NCBI GenBank assembly: GCA_964550855.1
Contig: CAZKBQ010000018.1
Coordinates: 12,295 to 76,294, forward strand
Reading direction: 5' to 3'
DNA from: JAGOBP01 sp964550855
GTDB taxonomy: Bacteria > Chloroflexota > Anaerolineae > Fen-1058
DNA length: 64,000 nucleotides
Shown: in pieces, positions 17,074-25,719 of the stretch
Layout of the letters: each line of letters starts with the position of its first letter
Numbering within the stretch: the first letter of the stretch is position 1
Position numbers and translations under genes: made by a program
The notes under the pieces: model-generated
The model's database searches: none
What the model saw: the letters and a program-made list of their open reading frames with translations, nothing else
Told to the model about the DNA's origin: nothing

Positions 17074-19744
17074 GATTGACCTCGCGGCGTTGCGCCAGCG
17101 GCAACCCGATGGTGACGATGGTGCCGCCGCCCGATCGGTTTTCCGCGCCGATGAAGCCGCCGTGCGCTTCCACAATGCCTTTGCAGATCGACAGGCCCAG
17201 CCCCGTGCCGCCCACATTGTCGGGATTCTGCACGCGATAGAACTTGTCAAACACCCGCGCCAGATCGTCGTGCGGAATACCCACACCCCGATCGGCCACC
17301 GCGATCTCGGCGAACGCCCCCGCATACGATACGCTGATCTCGATGGGCGCAGCCGGCGGTGAGTACTTGAGCGCGTTATCGAGCACGTTCACCAGCACCT
17401 GCACGATCAACACGAAGTCCATCGGGATCAACGGCAGATCGGGCGCGATGTTCAGCGTTATCGTCCGATCGGCGGCGCGCTCGCCCAGCCGTTCCAACGC
17501 GGAACCGATCACATCCTGAATATCACACGGTTCCTCTTGAAGGCGCAGCGCGCCCGCCTCCAGCCGCGTCATGTCCAACAGATTGCCCACCAACCGATTG
17601 AGCCGTTCCGCCTCACCGCGCGCCGTATCGATCAAACTGCGCCGCGCCGTTTCGTCCAGCGCGCCATCCTCGTGCAGACTGCTCAGCGCGCCCGTGATGG
17701 ACACCAGCGGCGTGCGCAGATCGTGCGAGATGGAATTGAGCAGCGCGGTCTGCAGCTTCTCGGTGGCCTGCAGCACCTGCGTCTGGCGCGTCTGCTCGGC
17801 CAGCTGGGCGCGTTCGATCGCCACGGCGGCCTGGCTGGCATACACCTCCATCTGGCGGCGCTGATCGGGCGTCAGGTGTTTGGTCGAATCGTGCGGCATG
17901 ACGCCCAGCACGCCGATGACGCCGTGCGCGGTTTTCAGCGGCAGATAGCGCACCTTCGCGGCGGGCAGCGTATCCGTATCGCGACCGGCCGGCTGGCCGT
18001 GCTGATACGCCCACGCCGCCACGGCCAGCTCGCTGTCGTCCAGTTGAATATCGGGACTATGGCCGCTGACCGTCAAATGCTGATTCTCCGGCAGCAGCAC
18101 CACGACCTCGCGGCTGAAGTTTTCGCCCAGCTGCATGACGATCTGGTCGATGATTTCTTCCAGGCTGGCGGCGGCAGCCAGCGCGCTGCTGAACGCGTAC
18201 AGCGTGGCGGTCTGCGCCTCGCGCTCGCGCGCCGCCTCGGCCTGCTCGCGCGAGCGCACGGCCAGCGTGCTGATCACCAGGCTGACGATGAACAGGCCCA
18301 GAAACGTCAGCAGATATTCGGTGTCATAGACCGTGAGCGTCAGCTGCGGCGGCACAAAAAAGTAGTCAAAGGCAACCACACTTAAAAAGGCCACCATCAA
18401 CGACGGGCCGCGCCCCAGATACAGGGCGGCAATGACCACACTGGCCAGATAGATCATCACCAGGTTGGTGGGAGCCGTGACAAACGAACGCGCCAGAGCG
18501 CTGAGGACCGTCGTCGCCCCCACCAGCAGCAGACCCTGAAAATAGCGCCACAGCGGTCGGTGCGGCCGCCAGCTGCTGCTCTCCGGCAGGTGTGGCTGAG
18601 CGGTCGGCTCGTTGCTGATCACATACACATCGATGCCGCCGCTCAGCCGCAGCAACTGATCGACGATCGAGCCGCGCAGCAACTCGATCCAGCGTGGTTG
18701 CGGCGACTGGCCCACGATCAACTTGGTGATGTTGTGCCGGTGAGCATAGTCCAACACGACCTCAGGCACCGACGGGCCGGGCAGACTACGCGTGCGCGCG
18801 CCCAATTCTTCGGCCAGCCGCAGAGTGCGTGCCAGCTGATCGCGCTCGTCGCTGGACAGGCGGGAATAGCCGGGCGTTTCGACGTTGAGCGCAAACCATT
18901 CGGCGCCCAGCTGATCGGCCATGCGGCGCGCGGCGCGCACCAACCGCTCGCTCAACGGACTGGCGCTTACGCATACCAGCAGGCGCTCGTTGGCCGGCCA
19001 CGGGCCGGGAATCGATCGGGTGCGCATGTAGTCGCGCATCTGATCATCGACGCGCTTGGCGGTGCGCCGCAGGGCCAGTTCGCGCAGGGCCGTCAGATTG
19101 CCCTTGCGGAAGAATTCCTCGATGGCGCGCACGGCCTGCTGCGGCAGATAGACCTTACCTTCGCGCAGCCGCTGCAAAAGTTCGTCGGGCGGCAGATCGA
19201 TCAGTTCGATCTCGCCCGCTTCGTCGATGACTTTGTCGGGCAGTGTCTCGCGCACAATCACGCCGGTGATCTGCGCCACTACATCGTTGATGCTTTCCAG
19301 ATGCTGAATGTTGAGCGTGGTGTACACGTCGATGCCGGCCGCCAGGAGTTCTTCCACATCCTGATAACGTTTGGGATGACGCGAGCCGGGCGCATTGGTG
19401 TGCGCCAGTTCATCCACCAGCGCCAGCTGCGGCCGGCGGGCCAGCACCGCGTCCAGGTTCATCTCCGGCAGGGCGATGCCGCGATACTCGACTTGCCGCA
19501 GGGGAATGATCTCCAGTCCGGCGAGCAGCGCCTCGGTGTCAACACGGCCATGCGTTTCGACGCAGGCCACGACCACATCGACGCCGGCGGCCCGGCGGAC
19601 GCGGGCCGCTTCGAGCATGGCGTAGGTCTTGCCCACGCCGGCCGCGTAGCCGAGGAAGATCTTCAACTGGCCGCGCGCCGTGCGACGTTCCTCGGCCTGA
19701 ACGCGGGCCAGCAGCTCATCGGGATTGGGGCGATGCTCGATCAT
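17066..19744 (-). CDS. kdpD: KdpD osmosensitive K+ channel sensor histidine kinase
   Basis: 892 aa with full KdpD layout: N-terminal KdpD domain with P-loop GYAAGVGKT (about 32-40) and LVDELAHTNAPGSRH, a USP-like domain (about 240-370), four transmembrane DUF4118 helices (about 395-490), GAF (520-650), HisKA with SISHDLRTPL (His near 674) and HATPase_c (770-885). I use ATG 19744 (MIEHRPNPDELL fits the family start); ATG 19768 is possible. The kinase senses K+ and ionic strength and phosphorylates KdpE. An extra DUF4118-GAF protein is encoded just upstream. Confidence 0.95.
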   Translation of the reverse strand: MIEHRPNPDELLARVQAEERRTARGQLKIFLGYAAGVGKTYAMLEAARVRRAAGVDVVVACVETHGRVDTEALLAGLEIIPLRQVEYRGIALPEMNLDAVLARRPQLALVDELAHTNAPGSRHPKRYQDVEELLAAGIDVYTTLNIQHLESINDVVAQITGVIVRETLPDKVIDEAGEIELIDLPPDELLQRLREGKVYLPQQAVRAIEEFFRKGNLTALRELALRRTAKRVDDQMRDYMRTRSIPGPWPANERLLVCVSASPLSERLVRAARRMADQLGAEWFALNVETPGYSRLSSDERDQLARTLRLAEELGARTRSLPGPSVPEVVLDYAHRHNITKLIVGQSPQPRWIELLRGSIVDQLLRLSGGIDVYVISNEPTAQPHLPESSSWRPHRPLWRYFQGLLLVGATTVLSALARSFVTAPTNLVMIYLASVVIAALYLGRGPSLMVAFLSVVAFDYFFVPPQLTLTVYDTEYLLTFLGLFIVSLVISTLAVRSREQAEAAREREAQTATLYAFSSALAAAASLEEIIDQIVMQLGENFSREVVVLLPENQHLTVSGHSPDIQLDDSELAVAAWAYQHGQPAGRDTDTLPAAKVRYLPLKTAHGVIGVLGVMPHDSTKHLTPDQRRQMEVYASQAAVAIERAQLAEQTRQTQVLQATEKLQTALLNSISHDLRTPLVSITGALSSLHEDGALDETARRSLIDTARGEAERLNRLVGNLLDMTRLEAGALRLQEEPCDIQDVIGSALERLGERAADRTITLNIAPDLPLIPMDFVLIVQVLVNVLDNALKYSPPAAPIEISVSYAGAFAEIAVADRGVGIPHDDLARVFDKFYRVQNPDNVGGTGLGLSICKGIVEAHGGFIGAENRSGGGTIVTIGLPLAQRREVNHE

Positions 19745-19867
19745 GGCATCAGGGCCGGGGCGAAGCATTCGAAACAGGTTTGATTGAGCCGCTGGACGCG
19801 ACCCGGCTGATGATCAACCTGGCTGTGTGGTGTGAATGCCTGCCCCCGTGGTTATTCTAGCATTTAT

Positions 19868-20587
19868 TCACGCCGCGGGCGTCAGCAGCCGTTCCAGCGC
19901 GTAGGCGGTCTGCGCGGCGAAGTTCTGAATCAGGCGATTGTCGGCCGGCGGCAGAGGCGAGTGGCCGCGCCAGATATTGATCTCGCCGATGAGGCTGCGC
20001 GCCGACAAAAGCGGCACGATCAGATCGGGCCGGCCTGCTTCCGATCGGGCAGCCGGCAGCGTCACGATCACGCCCGCCGGCTGATCGGCTGCCTGCACGT
20101 TGACGCGGACCAGGCGGGCCTGGTAAAGCTGCTGCAGATGCCGGGCCAGCACTTTGGCCGCCGCCTCAGCCGTGCGCGCCATCGCCAGGCCCGCGCTGAG
20201 TTCGTACATATACAGCGCCTCGCGCTCGCGCTGCCGCGCCAGTGCCAACCCATATTGAATGCGGCCGATGACGATCAACGCCACTGCCAGAAAGATGATC
20301 AGCAGCAGCCAGCTTTCCAGCCGTCCGACGATGAAGGTGAAGAACGGCGGGATGAAGAAGAAGTTGAAGCAGAAAAACGCGATGACGGCCGCGCACGCGC
20401 CCGGCCCCGGTCCCCAGCGAGTGGTGGCCCAGCTGATCGGCACGAGATAGACCAGCGCGATGACGCCTTCGCCCAGCGTGTCGCGGCCGATGGCAAACAT
20501 GATCGCCGTGGTGGCGAGCACGCTCAAGGCGGCCCCGACGCATTCGGCGAACATCTCAATCGTAAACGTCAGTTTTGGAATCCGCAC
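19868..20587 (-). CDS. DUF4118-GAF sensor protein lacking a kinase
   Basis: 239 aa from a GTG with AAGAGG before it (a longer start at ATG 20662 is possible). It holds four transmembrane helices of the KdpD DUF4118 type, including FFCFNFFFIPPFFTF, which matches the FDYFFVPPQLTL region of KdpD, followed by a GAF-like domain ending near the C-terminus. There is no HisKA, ATPase, P-loop or USP domain. It lies between kdpC and kdpD in the same direction, so it looks like a duplicated sensor core of KdpD kept as a separate subunit, perhaps modulating KdpD by hetero-association (inference). Confidence 0.8.
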   Translation of the reverse strand: MRIPKLTFTIEMFAECVGAALSVLATTAIMFAIGRDTLGEGVIALVYLVPISWATTRWGPGPGACAAVIAFFCFNFFFIPPFFTFIVGRLESWLLLIIFLAVALIVIGRIQYGLALARQREREALYMYELSAGLAMARTAEAAAKVLARHLQQLYQARLVRVNVQAADQPAGVIVTLPAARSEAGRPDLIVPLLSARSLIGEINIWRGHSPLPPADNRLIQNFAAQTAYALERLLTPAA

Positions 20588-20762
20588 GTTGCGCCTCTTG
20601 ATGCCATACAGAATCGGAACGGTTTGGTCGTCAGGCCCGCAGGCTCGCTTCGCGTCGGGCATTCACGTGATCGATCGGCGCGCCCGGCTGATGGGGGCAG
20701 TTGGCTGCCCGCCTAAAGCGCGCGGGCTTGACGCGATCAATTCGCAGCCTAAAGCACAGCGG

Positions 20763-21341
20763 TTAGCGCGCCGTCAGTGCATCCAGCGCCAGATTCAGCT
20801 TAAGCACGTTGACGCGCGGCTCGCCCAGCATGCCCAGGGTTCGGCCGGATGTGTTCTGATCGATCAGTGTCTGCACCACCGCGGGATCAAGCCCGCGGGC
20901 GCGCGCCACCCGATCGAGCTGGTAAGCGGCCGCGGCCGGGCTGATATCCGGATCGAGCCCGCTGGCCGAGGCTGTGACCAGATCGACCGGGATCGGTTGA
21001 ACGTGCGTTGGATCAGCCTGCTTGAGCGCCTGGATGCGAGCTTGAACAGCTTGCAGCAGTGCCGGATTGAGCGGGCCAAGATTGGAGCCGCCGGACGAGG
21101 CCGCGTTGTACGCCAGCGGCGCGGTGGCCGAGAGCCTTCCCCAGAAATACTTAGGATCGTCGAACGCCTGGCCGATCAACGCCGAGCCGACGACTTGCCC
21201 GCCCTTCACGATTAGACTGCCATTGGCCTGCTGCGGAAAAGCCACTTGGGCCAGGGCCGTCACCAGCACCGGATAGACGATGCCCGTGAGCAGCGTCAAC
21301 AACAACAGAGAAACTAATGCGGGTCGAAGTTGAGACGACAT
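20763..21341 (-). CDS. kdpC: KdpC, K+-transporting ATPase subunit C
   Basis: 192 aa with one N-terminal transmembrane helix (LRPALVSLLLLTLLTGIVYP) and the periplasmic KdpC domain: GSALIGQAF, YFWGRLSAT, YNAASSGGSNLGP, and DLVTASASGLDPDIS with RVARARGL. KdpC binds ATP and aids KdpB in the KdpFABC complex. AAGGAAAGG is the ribosome site; it follows kdpB by 57 bases. Normal length. Confidence 0.96.
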   Translation of the reverse strand: MSSQLRPALVSLLLLTLLTGIVYPVLVTALAQVAFPQQANGSLIVKGGQVVGSALIGQAFDDPKYFWGRLSATAPLAYNAASSGGSNLGPLNPALLQAVQARIQALKQADPTHVQPIPVDLVTASASGLDPDISPAAAAYQLDRVARARGLDPAVVQTLIDQNTSGRTLGMLGEPRVNVLKLNLALDALTAR

Positions 21342-21398
21342 GTAAGCCTTTCCTTAAAAAGGCTGAACTTTTCATACTTCAGTCTTCAGCCTTGATCG

Positions 21399-23477
21399 TC
21401 AAACCAGATGCAGCGCGACCAGGATCATATCGATGAGCTTGATGCCGACGAACGGCGCGACAAGTCCGCCCAGTCCGTAAATCAACAGGTGATCGCGCAG
21501 CACCTGCGCCGCGCCGACGGGGCGATACCGTACGCCGCGCAGCGCCAGCGGGATCAAGGCCACGATGATCAGCGCGTTGAAGATCACGGCGGACAAAATG
21601 GCGCTCTGCGGCGTCGCCAGCCCCATGATGTTCAACTTACCCAACACTGGATACGTCGTGGCAAAGGCCGCCGGGATGATGGCGAAATACTTCGCCATGT
21701 CGTTGGCGATGCTGAACGTCGTCAGCGCGCCGCGCGTCATCAACAGCTGTTTGCCGATCTCCACGACCTCGATCAACTTGGTGGGGTTGGAATCCAGATC
21801 GACCATGTTGCCCGCTTCCTTGGCGGCCTGCGTGCCCGTGTTCATTGCCACGGCCACGTCGGCCTGCGCCAGCGCAGGCGCGTCGTTGGTGCCGTCGCCC
21901 GTCATCGCCACCAGACGGCCGCCGGTCTGATACTCGCGAATCAATTTGAGCTTCGCTTCGGGCGTGGCCTGCGCCAGAAAATCATCCACGCCGGCCTCGG
22001 CCGCAATGGCCGTCGCCGTCAGCGGATTGTCGCCCGTAATCATCACGGTCTTGATGCCCATCTGGCGCAGGTGCGCGAAGCGTTCTTTGATGCCGCCCTT
22101 CACGATGTCCTTCAGTTGAATCACGCCCAGCACCCTGGCGCCATCAGCCACGACCAGCGGCGTGCCCCCTTCCTTTGCAATGCATTCGACGCTGTGTCGC
22201 ACCGTCGCCGGAAAACTTCCGCCCTGCTGCGTCACATAGGCTTCGATCGCATCCGCCGCGCCTTTGCGGATCTGCCGCCCGTCGAGGTTGACGCCACTCA
22301 TGCGTGTCTGCGCGGTGAACGGCACGAAGGTCGCGCTCAAACCGTGAATATCGCGCTCACGCAAGCGATATTGCTCTTTTGCCAGCACGACGATGCTGCG
22401 GCCTTCGGGGGTCTCATCCGACAGCGACGCGAGCTGGGCCGCATCGGCCAGCGCGTCCGGCGATGTGCCGTCGGCGGGGATGAAGGCTGTTGCTTGCCGG
22501 TTGCCCAGCGTGATGGTGCCGGTCTTGTCGAGCAGCAAGACATCGACATCGCCCGCTGCTTCGACTGCGCGCCCCGACATCGCGATCACGTTGGCCTGGA
22601 TCATGCGATCCATCCCCGCAATCCCGATCGCGCTCAGCAGCCCGCCGATCGTTGTCGGGATCAGACACACGAGCAGCGCGACCAACACCGTTACCGTGAC
22701 CGGCGTACCCTGACCGGCGGCCCGCACGCTGTAAATGGAAAACGGCAGCAGCGTCACCGTCGCCAGCAGAAAGATGATCGTCAGCGCTGCCAGCAAGATG
22801 TTCAGCGCGATCTCGTTGGGCGTCTTCTGCCGCTGCGCGCCTTCGACCAGGCCGATCATGCGATCGAGGAACGTCTCGCCGGGGTTGGCCGTGATGCGCA
22901 CGATCAGCCAATCGGAGAGCACGCGCGTGCCGCCCGTCACCGCCGATCGATCGCCGCCGCTTTCGCGGATGACGGGCGCGCTTTCGCCCGTGATCGCGCT
23001 TTCATCAACCGAGGCGGCCCCCTCGATCACTTCGCCGTCGCCGGGGATGAAGTCGCCTGCCTCGACGAGCACCACATCGCCCTTGCGCAGCGTGCCCGCC
23101 GACACTGCAGTGTAGCTCGCGCCGTATTGCGGCTCGGCCAATTTCCTGGCGCTGATGTCGCGCCGCGCCTTGCGCAGCGTATCGGCCTGGGCTTTGCCGC
23201 GCCCCTCGGCCATCGCTTCCGCGAAGTTGGCGAACAACACGGTGAACCACAACCACAGCGAAACGGCCAGGATAAAACCGGCCGGCGCTTCACCCTGGCC
23301 GAACAACGCCTGAATGAACAAGCCCGTGGTCAAGACGCTGCCGACCAGCACGATGAACATCACCGGATTGCGCAGCTGCACGCGCGGACTGAGTTTCTTG
23401 AAAGAGGCCACGATCGCCCGGCGCACGATGGGGCCGTCGAACAGCGGTCGGGCTTTGGCATGAGTATGAACCGTCAT
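21399..23477 (-). CDS. kdpB: KdpB, K+-transporting P-type ATPase
   Basis: 692 aa catalytic subunit. Visible P-type elements: SAITGESAPV (actuator), DKTGTITLGNR (phosphorylated Asp near 315), MITGDNPLTA and MTGDGTNDAPAL. N-terminal cytosolic helix KARPLFDGPIVRRAI is typical for KdpB. It hydrolyses ATP to drive K+ uptake through KdpA. GGGGAAA precedes the ATG. The 158 bases between kdpA and kdpB are unusually long for a kdp operon and are filled by a hairpin repeat. Confidence 0.97.
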   Translation of the reverse strand: MTVHTHAKARPLFDGPIVRRAIVASFKKLSPRVQLRNPVMFIVLVGSVLTTGLFIQALFGQGEAPAGFILAVSLWLWFTVLFANFAEAMAEGRGKAQADTLRKARRDISARKLAEPQYGASYTAVSAGTLRKGDVVLVEAGDFIPGDGEVIEGAASVDESAITGESAPVIRESGGDRSAVTGGTRVLSDWLIVRITANPGETFLDRMIGLVEGAQRQKTPNEIALNILLAALTIIFLLATVTLLPFSIYSVRAAGQGTPVTVTVLVALLVCLIPTTIGGLLSAIGIAGMDRMIQANVIAMSGRAVEAAGDVDVLLLDKTGTITLGNRQATAFIPADGTSPDALADAAQLASLSDETPEGRSIVVLAKEQYRLRERDIHGLSATFVPFTAQTRMSGVNLDGRQIRKGAADAIEAYVTQQGGSFPATVRHSVECIAKEGGTPLVVADGARVLGVIQLKDIVKGGIKERFAHLRQMGIKTVMITGDNPLTATAIAAEAGVDDFLAQATPEAKLKLIREYQTGGRLVAMTGDGTNDAPALAQADVAVAMNTGTQAAKEAGNMVDLDSNPTKLIEVVEIGKQLLMTRGALTTFSIANDMAKYFAIIPAAFATTYPVLGKLNIMGLATPQSAILSAVIFNALIIVALIPLALRGVRYRPVGAAQVLRDHLLIYGLGGLVAPFVGIKLIDMILVALHLV

Positions 23478-23505
23478 GATGTTTCCCCTAATTCCTGGAC
23501 GGTCA

Positions 23506-23594
23506 TGCCCGAATGCTATTGTCGGGCATCCAGTCTGGCGATTGGCAGATCACGTTGATCGCGTTCTGGATTCCCGCCAGAAGCACGCGGGAAT
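23506..23594. repeat. REP-like double hairpin between kdpA and kdpB
   Basis: Two imperfect hairpins: TGCCCGA (23506-23512)/TCGGGCA (23522-23528) and ATTCCCGC (23570-23577)/GCGGGAAT (23587-23594). They have the familiar GTCATGCCCG...CGGGCATCCAG and CTGGATTCCCGC...GCGGGAATGAC form of widespread bacterial intergenic repeats. Lying inside an operon, it may set the kdpA:kdpB expression ratio. Confidence 0.65.
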
Positions 23595-23635
23595 GACGTT
23601 GCCCTGCGATATCGTAACTCAACCTGGATACCACT

Positions 23636-25378
23636 CTAATGCGCCATCATCAACTGTTCCACAATCGGCCCCAGCGCCAGCGCCGGGATGAACGTCAGGG
23701 CGCCGACGAGCACCACCACGCCGATCAGCATCACGATGAACAGGGGCGTGTGGGTGGGCAATGTGCCCGGCCCGGCCGGCACAATCTTCTTGGCGGCCAG
23801 CGAACCCGCAATCGCCAGCGTCGGAATCGCCAGCCAGTAGCGGGCCAGCAGCATCGCCAGGCCGCCGACGAGGTTGTAAAACGGCGTGTTCGCGCCCAGC
23901 CCCGCAAAGGCGCTGCCATTGTTGTTGCCCATCGACGAGAAGGCATACAGCACTTCGCTGAAGCCGTGCGCGCCGGGGTTGTGAATCGCCACCCGGCCCG
24001 CGTCTGTCGTCACCGCCAGCGCCGTAAAGCCGAGCACAATGATGGGCGGAATCAAAATGATCAACGACGCCATCTTCATCTCGTAAGCTTCGATCTTCTT
24101 GCCCAGATATTCGGGCGTGCGGCCGACCATCAGCCCGGCCACAAACACGGCGATGATGGCAAACACCAACATCCCGTACAGGCCGGAGCCGACGCCGCCA
24201 AAGACCACTTCGCCCAACTGCATCAGCCACATGGCGGCGAGTCCGCCCAACGGCGTGTACGAGTCGTGCATCGAGTTGACCGATCCATTTGACGCGGCCG
24301 TCGTCGCCGTGGCCCACAGCGCCGAGTTGGCGATGCCGAAGCGCACTTCCTTGCCTTCCATGTTGCCGCCCGGCTGCCGATCACTCGCGGCCTGATCGAC
24401 GCCCAGCGTGGTGAAAGCGGGATTGCCGTTGTATTCGGCGCTCACCGACAGCGCCAGCAGCGCCACAAAGATGGCCGTCATCGCCGCCAGCACCGCCCAA
24501 CCCTGCCGCGTGTCCTTCACCATCTTGCCGAAGGTGTAGCACAGCGCTGCCGGAATCAGTAGAATTGATAACATCTCAAGGAAGTTCGAAATTGGCGTCG
24601 GATTTTCAAACGGATGCGAAGAATTGGTGTTGAAGAAGCCGCCGCCGTTGGTGCCCAGTTGTTTGATGGCGATCTGCGAAGCCGCCGGGCCCATCGGCAA
24701 CAGCTGCGTCGTCACGACCGCGCCGTCGGCGCCGCGGGCGGCCTGCAGCAGCGATACCGGTTGATAAGCGCTGAAGTTTTGAATGACGCCTTGCGACACT
24801 AGGGCGATTGCCAGGACACACGACAGCGGCAGCAGAATATACAAGGTGGTGCGGATCAGATCGACCCAGAAGTTGCCAATCGTCTGCGCAGATTTGCGGC
24901 GCAGCCCCCGGATCAAGGCGACCAGCACTGCCATGCCCGTGGCCGCCGAAACGAAGTTCTGCACCGTCAAACCCAGCATCTGCGTGAGGTAACTCAGGGT
25001 GGTTTCGCCGCCATAGTTCTGCCAGTTGGTGTTGCTGGTGAAACTCACGGCGGTGTTGAAGGCCAGATCGGGCGAGACCGGCCCCAGCCCCTGCGGATTC
25101 AACGGCAGCGCCTGCTGAACGCGCTGCAAGACGTACACGCCGATCAGGCCGAGCAGGTTGAAGATCAGTAGCGCCACGGCATACGTTTGCCAGTTCATCT
25201 CCACCTGGGGGCGGATGCCGGCGGCCCGATAGATCAGTCGCTCGATCGGGCCGAAGACGCGATCCAGCAGCGTGGGCTCGCCCTCGTACACCCGCGCCAT
25301 GTATGATCCGAGCGGCTTGACCAGCGCCAGCAGCACGATCAGATACAGCATGATTTGCAGCAAGCCGTTGCCCGTCAT
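23636..25378 (-). CDS. kdpA: KdpA, K+-binding subunit of Kdp ATPase
   Basis: 580 aa, ten or more helices. All four pore-loop selectivity segments are present: SNTNWQ, GTNGGGFFN, NGSVNS and GNNNGSAF. KdpA forms the high-affinity K+ tunnel that delivers ions to KdpB. Its ATG overlaps the kdpF stop (ATGA). Length is within the normal range (about 560-600). Confidence 0.97.
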   Translation of the reverse strand: MTGNGLLQIMLYLIVLLALVKPLGSYMARVYEGEPTLLDRVFGPIERLIYRAAGIRPQVEMNWQTYAVALLIFNLLGLIGVYVLQRVQQALPLNPQGLGPVSPDLAFNTAVSFTSNTNWQNYGGETTLSYLTQMLGLTVQNFVSAATGMAVLVALIRGLRRKSAQTIGNFWVDLIRTTLYILLPLSCVLAIALVSQGVIQNFSAYQPVSLLQAARGADGAVVTTQLLPMGPAASQIAIKQLGTNGGGFFNTNSSHPFENPTPISNFLEMLSILLIPAALCYTFGKMVKDTRQGWAVLAAMTAIFVALLALSVSAEYNGNPAFTTLGVDQAASDRQPGGNMEGKEVRFGIANSALWATATTAASNGSVNSMHDSYTPLGGLAAMWLMQLGEVVFGGVGSGLYGMLVFAIIAVFVAGLMVGRTPEYLGKKIEAYEMKMASLIILIPPIIVLGFTALAVTTDAGRVAIHNPGAHGFSEVLYAFSSMGNNNGSAFAGLGANTPFYNLVGGLAMLLARYWLAIPTLAIAGSLAAKKIVPAGPGTLPTHTPLFIVMLIGVVVLVGALTFIPALALGPIVEQLMMAH

Positions 25379-25467
25379 CAGAACTTCTCCGGTTTAAGCA
25401 GCGCGGCAAACAAATAGGCCAGCAGACCCAGCGCGATCAGCCCGCCGATCAGATAGAGCACAGTCAT
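25378..25467 (-). CDS. kdpF: KdpF, small Kdp stabilising subunit
   Basis: 29-aa single-helix peptide (MTVLYLIGGLIALGLLAYLF...LLKPEKF) with a perfect AGGAGG six bases before the ATG. KdpF lies in the membrane between KdpA and KdpB and stabilises the complex. The stop overlaps the kdpA start. The LLKPEKF ending is characteristic. Confidence 0.92.
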   Translation of the reverse strand: MTVLYLIGGLIALGLLAYLFAALLKPEKF

Positions 25468-25475
25468 ATTTCCTC

Positions 25476-25556
25476 CTAAAGCCTTTCGCACAGCCTGACC
25501 AGGGCGTAAGACAGGCCAAAGAATGCCACGCCAATCAACAGATAGACGAGATCCAT
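25476..25556 (-). CDS. 26-aa membrane micro-ORF leading the kdp operon
   Basis: MDLVYLLIGVAFFGLSYALV, ending RLCERL, read from an ATG with AGGAG six bases upstream. It is one transmembrane helix with a positively charged tail. It ends eight bases before kdpF, whose ribosome site overlaps its stop region. From memory, tiny peptides ending in LCERL or LCDRL recur just before kdpF/kdpA in other bacteria, which supports translation. A role as another small subunit or a translational leader is inference. Confidence 0.7.
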   Translation of the reverse strand: MDLVYLLIGVAFFGLSYALVRLCERL

Positions 25557-25654
25557 CGTTTTCTCCTGAAAGGTCTGAAGGTGATCTTAGCCGGAACGGC
25601 GTCAAGCCGGTGACAAGGCTGAGGCGGGCGAGGTCAAGAAAACATCAAGGTGGG

Positions 25655-25660
25655 TATAAT
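25655..25660 (+). promoter_or_regulatory. -10 box TATAAT of the DUF2264 gene
   Basis: GGGTATAAT sits 60 bases before the ATG of the DUF2264 gene; no clear -35. The divergent kdp promoter must lie within the same ~100 bases (TTGACG occurs there on the minus strand near 25600), but I cannot place its -10 confidently. Confidence 0.45.
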
Positions 25661-25719
25661 TCAGCGTGCCTGCCCGGCCCCCTCGCCGGGACACTCGACA
25701 GCCAGGGAGATCCCATCTC

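Noticed and set aside
21408..23558. 716-codon plus-strand frame opposite kdpB
   Set aside because: Arg/Gln/His-rich shadow of a conserved P-type ATPase; no ribosome site or domain.
23506..23594. Insertion sequence end within the kdp operon
   Set aside because: Only short hairpins, no transposase, no target duplication visible.
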